Shown here in pieces: positions 24,983 through 27,760 of a stretch of 27,760 nucleotides of DNA (positions are counted from its first letter, which is position 1; each line of letters begins with the position of its first letter). The notes beneath the pieces are model-generated. The model made no database searches and had not been told where the DNA came from. It was given only the letters and a program-made list of their open reading frames with translations. Where the stretch lies: contig JAZNVL010000030.1 in assembly GCA_045592785.1 (NCBI GenBank), forward strand, positions 1-27,760. Reading direction: 5' to 3'. The translations under genes and the position numbers were made by a program. This stretch comes from RGIG8244 sp045592785 (GTDB lineage: Bacteria; Verrucomicrobiota; Lentisphaeria; Victivallales; UBA1829).

Positions 24983-25008
24983 AAAATCCGATTGATGCGC
25001 TATATTAT
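24979..25008 (+). promoter_or_regulatory. Possible promoter of valS
   Basis: TTGAAA at 24979-24984, overlapping the dnaJ stop, and TATTAT at 25003-25008 are 18 bases apart (or TATATT at 25001 with 16). No terminator is seen after dnaJ, so some read-through into valS is likely. Confidence 0.45.
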
Positions 25009-25046
25009 ACGGATTGCTAATTTACATTCAAACGTGGAGATGAATT

Positions 25047-27710
25047 ATGGCAACTGAAATGCCCAAAGCTTATGAATCCGCTGCCGTGGAGCAGAAATGG
25101 TATCCCTGGTGGGAAAATAACGGCCTTTTCAAAGGAAAACCAAATCCCGATAAAAAAGCATATTCCATCGTGATCCCCCCGCCCAACGTCACCGGGATTC
25201 TGACCATGGGACACGTCCTCAACAATACCCTGCAGGATATCCTGATCCGCTGGCACAAGATGTCCGGCGATGAAACCTGCTGGTTCCCCGGGACTGACCA
25301 TGCCGGTATTGCAACGGAAGCCCGTGTGGAAAAATATCTGCGGGAAAATGAAAACACCGGACGCGATGAACTGGGCCGTGAAGAATTCATCAACCGTGTC
25401 TGGCAGTGGAAAGAACAGTACGGCGGCACCATCATCCGCCAGCTGCGCACCCTGGGTACTTCCTGCGACTGGGAACGGGAACGGTTCACCATGGATGAAG
25501 GCCTTTCCGATGCCGTCAAAGAAGTGTTCGTTCAGCTCTACAACAAAGGCTATATCTACCGCGGACGCCGTATGATCAACTGGTGTCCCAAGGCAAAAAG
25601 TGCGCTCTCCGATGAAGAAGTGATCTACAAGGAAGAAAACGGCAAGTTCTATCATTTCCGTTATCCTCTCTCCGACGGGTCCGGCTATCTCGTGGTCGCC
25701 ACCACCCGTCCGGAAACCCTCTTCGGTGATACCGCAGTTGCCGTCCACCCTGACGATCCCCGTTACAAAGATCTCATCGGCAAGACAGTGGATCTGCCCC
25801 TGACGGACCGGAAGATCCCCATTATCGCCGACCGGCACGCCGACCCCGAAAAGGGAACCGGCTGTGTGAAGATCACGCCTGCGCATGACCCCAACGACTT
25901 TGAAGTCGGAAAACGGCATGATCTGGACTTCATCAACGTGATGAATAAAGACGCTTCTCTCAACGAACGCTGCGGTGCCGCTTATGCCGGACTCGACCGT
26001 TTCGTTGCGCGGAAGAAGGTCGTGGAAGATATCGAAAAACTCGGACTCCTGGAAAAGATCGAAGATCTCGTTCACAACGTCGGGTATTCCGAACGCGGCA
26101 ATGTGCCCATCGAAACCATCATCAGCGAACAGTGGTTCGTCCGCATGGAAGAACTGGCGAAGAAAGCCATCGATGCCGTCCGCGACGGGACCATCAAGTT
26201 CTATCCGGAACGCTGGAGCAAGACCTATTTTCACTGGATGGAAAACATCAAAGACTGGTGTATCAGCCGTCAGATCTGGTGGGGACACCGTATTCCCGCC
26301 TGGTACAAGGGTGACGAAGTTTACGTTGGCGTGAATCCTCCGGAAGGCGAAGGATGGCAGCAGGAAGAAGACGTTCTGGATACCTGGTTCAGTTCCTGGC
26401 TCTGGCCCTTCTCCATCATGGGCTGGCCTGAAAAGACACCGGAACAGGATTACTTCTATCCCACCTGTGACCTGGTCACGGGACCCGATATCATCTTCTT
26501 CTGGGTCGCCCGTATGATCATGGCGGGTTACGAATTCAAAGGGACATTCCCCTTCAAGAATGTGTATTTCACCAGTATTATCCGCGATGATCTGGGCCGT
26601 AAATTGAGTAAATCTCTCGGCAACTCTCCGGACCCGCTGGAAGTGATTGCAACTTATGGCGCCGATGCCCTGCGTTTCTCCATCATCTATATCGCGCCTG
26701 TCGGAATGGATATCCGTTACTCCAACGAAAAATGTGAGATCGGGCGTAACTTCGCCAACAAACTCTGGAACGCATGCCGGTTCCGCCGGATGCAGGGCGA
26801 AGTCTCCGAAGGTTTTGCCACCATGAAAACCGTGGATCCCGCGAAGCTCACCGCCGATGAGATCTGGATGCTTTCCCAGTTGGATCAGGTGGTCACCGGT
26901 GCCGTCACCGCGCTCAAGGAATTCCGGTTCAATGCTGCCGCACACGATATCTACGAACTGGTCTGGAGCAGCTTCTGCGACTGGTTTATCGAAGCCTGCA
27001 AACCCCGTCTGTACGGTACGCCGGAAGAAAAGGCGCAGGCATTGGCGGTGCTGGATTATGCGCTCTGGACCATCCTCCGTCTGCTGCATCCCTTCATGCC
27101 CTTCGTCACCGAAGAACTGGCACATCAGCTGGGCTTCCTGAAAGACGACGAATCCATCATGAATGCGGCGTATCCGGAAAGCTTTGCGGCGGACTTCGGT
27201 CTGACCGGGGAACGCGTTGCCTCTATCATGAAGATGGTGGACGACAAATTCCAGTTGATCAAGGGCGGCAGAACGCTGCGTTTGAACAGCAACATCGCCC
27301 CCGGCAAGAAGATCCGTTATCACATCAAGGCGGCTTCCCCTGCCATTCAGGATTTCCTCAATGCGGAAATGGCGAACATGCTTTCCCTGCTGAATGCCTC
27401 CGAGATCTCCATCTCCCCGGATGAATTCAAGTCCGATGACGGTGCACAGGCTCCCTCCATTCTGGGCAATGCCGGTGCCATCTATCTGCCCCTTTCCGGA
27501 CTGGTGGATGTTCAGGCGGAAATCGAAAAGCTCAACAAGCAGAAGAAAGAACTGCAGGGCTGGATCAAGGGAACGGAATCCAAGCTGAGTAATGCGGCAT
27601 TCGTTGCCAAAGCACCCCCGGCTGTGGTGGAAGCCTCCAAAAAACAGCTTGCAGAACTGAAAGAAAAACTCGAACGCGTGGAAGAATCGCTCGCCGCGTA
27701 TTCCAAGTGA
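25047..27710 (+). CDS. valS: Valyl-tRNA synthetase
   Basis: An 887-residue class I aminoacyl-tRNA synthetase. The HIGH-type signature reads LTMGH in PPPNVTGILTMGHVLNN (a Thr where most ValRS have the first His), and the KMSKS motif is KLSKSLGNSPDPL. The CP1 editing domain, which hydrolyses mischarged Thr-tRNA, shows TTRPETLFGDTAVAVHP, and the zinc-free anticodon-binding region (SSFCDWFIEACKPRL) and C-terminal tRNA-binding coiled coil (about 820-885, rich in Lys and Glu) are complete. GGAG lies eight bases before the ATG. Arg and Leu codons are of the highly expressed type, and TTA, CTA and TCA codons are absent from about 759 codons. Confidence 0.97.
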   Translation: MATEMPKAYESAAVEQKWYPWWENNGLFKGKPNPDKKAYSIVIPPPNVTGILTMGHVLNNTLQDILIRWHKMSGDETCWFPGTDHAGIATEARVEKYLRENENTGRDELGREEFINRVWQWKEQYGGTIIRQLRTLGTSCDWERERFTMDEGLSDAVKEVFVQLYNKGYIYRGRRMINWCPKAKSALSDEEVIYKEENGKFYHFRYPLSDGSGYLVVATTRPETLFGDTAVAVHPDDPRYKDLIGKTVDLPLTDRKIPIIADRHADPEKGTGCVKITPAHDPNDFEVGKRHDLDFINVMNKDASLNERCGAAYAGLDRFVARKKVVEDIEKLGLLEKIEDLVHNVGYSERGNVPIETIISEQWFVRMEELAKKAIDAVRDGTIKFYPERWSKTYFHWMENIKDWCISRQIWWGHRIPAWYKGDEVYVGVNPPEGEGWQQEEDVLDTWFSSWLWPFSIMGWPEKTPEQDYFYPTCDLVTGPDIIFFWVARMIMAGYEFKGTFPFKNVYFTSIIRDDLGRKLSKSLGNSPDPLEVIATYGADALRFSIIYIAPVGMDIRYSNEKCEIGRNFANKLWNACRFRRMQGEVSEGFATMKTVDPAKLTADEIWMLSQLDQVVTGAVTALKEFRFNAAAHDIYELVWSSFCDWFIEACKPRLYGTPEEKAQALAVLDYALWTILRLLHPFMPFVTEELAHQLGFLKDDESIMNAAYPESFAADFGLTGERVASIMKMVDDKFQLIKGGRTLRLNSNIAPGKKIRYHIKAASPAIQDFLNAEMANMLSLLNASEISISPDEFKSDDGAQAPSILGNAGAIYLPLSGLVDVQAEIEKLNKQKKELQGWIKGTESKLSNAAFVAKAPPAVVEASKKQLAELKEKLERVEESLAAYSK

Positions 27711-27722
27711 GTTCCGCTGTTT

Positions 27723-27760
27723 GATAAGTACGGATAAGTACGGATAAGTACGGATAAGTA
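27723..27760. repeat. 10-bp tandem repeat at the end of the window
   Basis: The unit GATAAGTACG is repeated 3.8 times without a mismatch from 27723 to the last base, starting 12 bases after the valS stop. The array runs into the window edge, so its full length is unknown. Confidence 0.9.

Noticed and set aside
24983..25046. Terminator between dnaJ and valS
   Set aside because: No GC-rich hairpin followed by a T-run can be found in the 64-base gap.
25017..27323. Antisense 768-codon open frame opposite valS
   Set aside because: Same codon-phase artefact; the plus strand encodes a complete valyl-tRNA synthetase with all motifs.

Overview
The window looks like a chromosomal segment from a Gram-negative bacterium of about mid-50s percent G+C. 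Gram-negative character is supported by a LolC/LolD lipoprotein-sorting pair, two lipoproteins with clear lipoboxes and a Bat (aerotolerance) locus. The gene content (Bat fusions, GH20 hexosaminidase, HrpB, TIM-barrel sugar isomerase, a ValRS with an LTMGH signature) would fit a Lentisphaerota/PVC-type gut bacterium, but that placement is inference from memory, with no rRNA or marker tree. Coding is dense: no gap exceeds 180 bases, many genes overlap by 1-8 bases, and there are no tRNA/rRNA genes, insertion sequences, phage genes or CRISPR arrays.

Layout. (1) 1-689, plus strand: the C-terminal end of a membrane protein, then a small lipoprotein. (2) 686-7386, minus strand: a tight four-gene operon of a hybrid histidine kinase, a BatB-BatC fusion (vWA + TPR/coiled coil), a BatD-BatE fusion (Oxygen-tolerance domain + TPR + SH3) and a small exported protein. 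(3) 7540-10309, plus: a probably well-expressed two-TM protein with a hairpin terminator, then a GH20C-like cytoplasmic hexosaminidase with its own strong promoter. (4) 10312-13226, minus: a small lipoprotein and the helicase HrpB. (5) 13372-16561, plus: lolC-lolD-ruvA-2H-phosphoesterase, driven by a near-consensus promoter back to back with that of the lipoprotein. (6) 16565-20943, minus: a sugar isomerase/epimerase and the complete dTDP-L-rhamnose operon rfbBACD. (7) 21093-27710, plus: a DUF486 membrane protein, then FmdB zinc ribbon-HtpG-DnaJ, then valyl-tRNA synthetase. The window ends inside a 10-bp tandem repeat.

Most of the window is housekeeping and envelope maintenance. The most unusual part is the Bat locus: its five usual components are compressed into two fusion proteins, the usual MoxR ATPase and DUF58 protein are absent from this operon, and a membrane hybrid histidine kinase is translationally coupled in front. 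Two intergenic regions carry helically phased repeats that look like uncharacterised operators (17531-17565 and 21469-21503).
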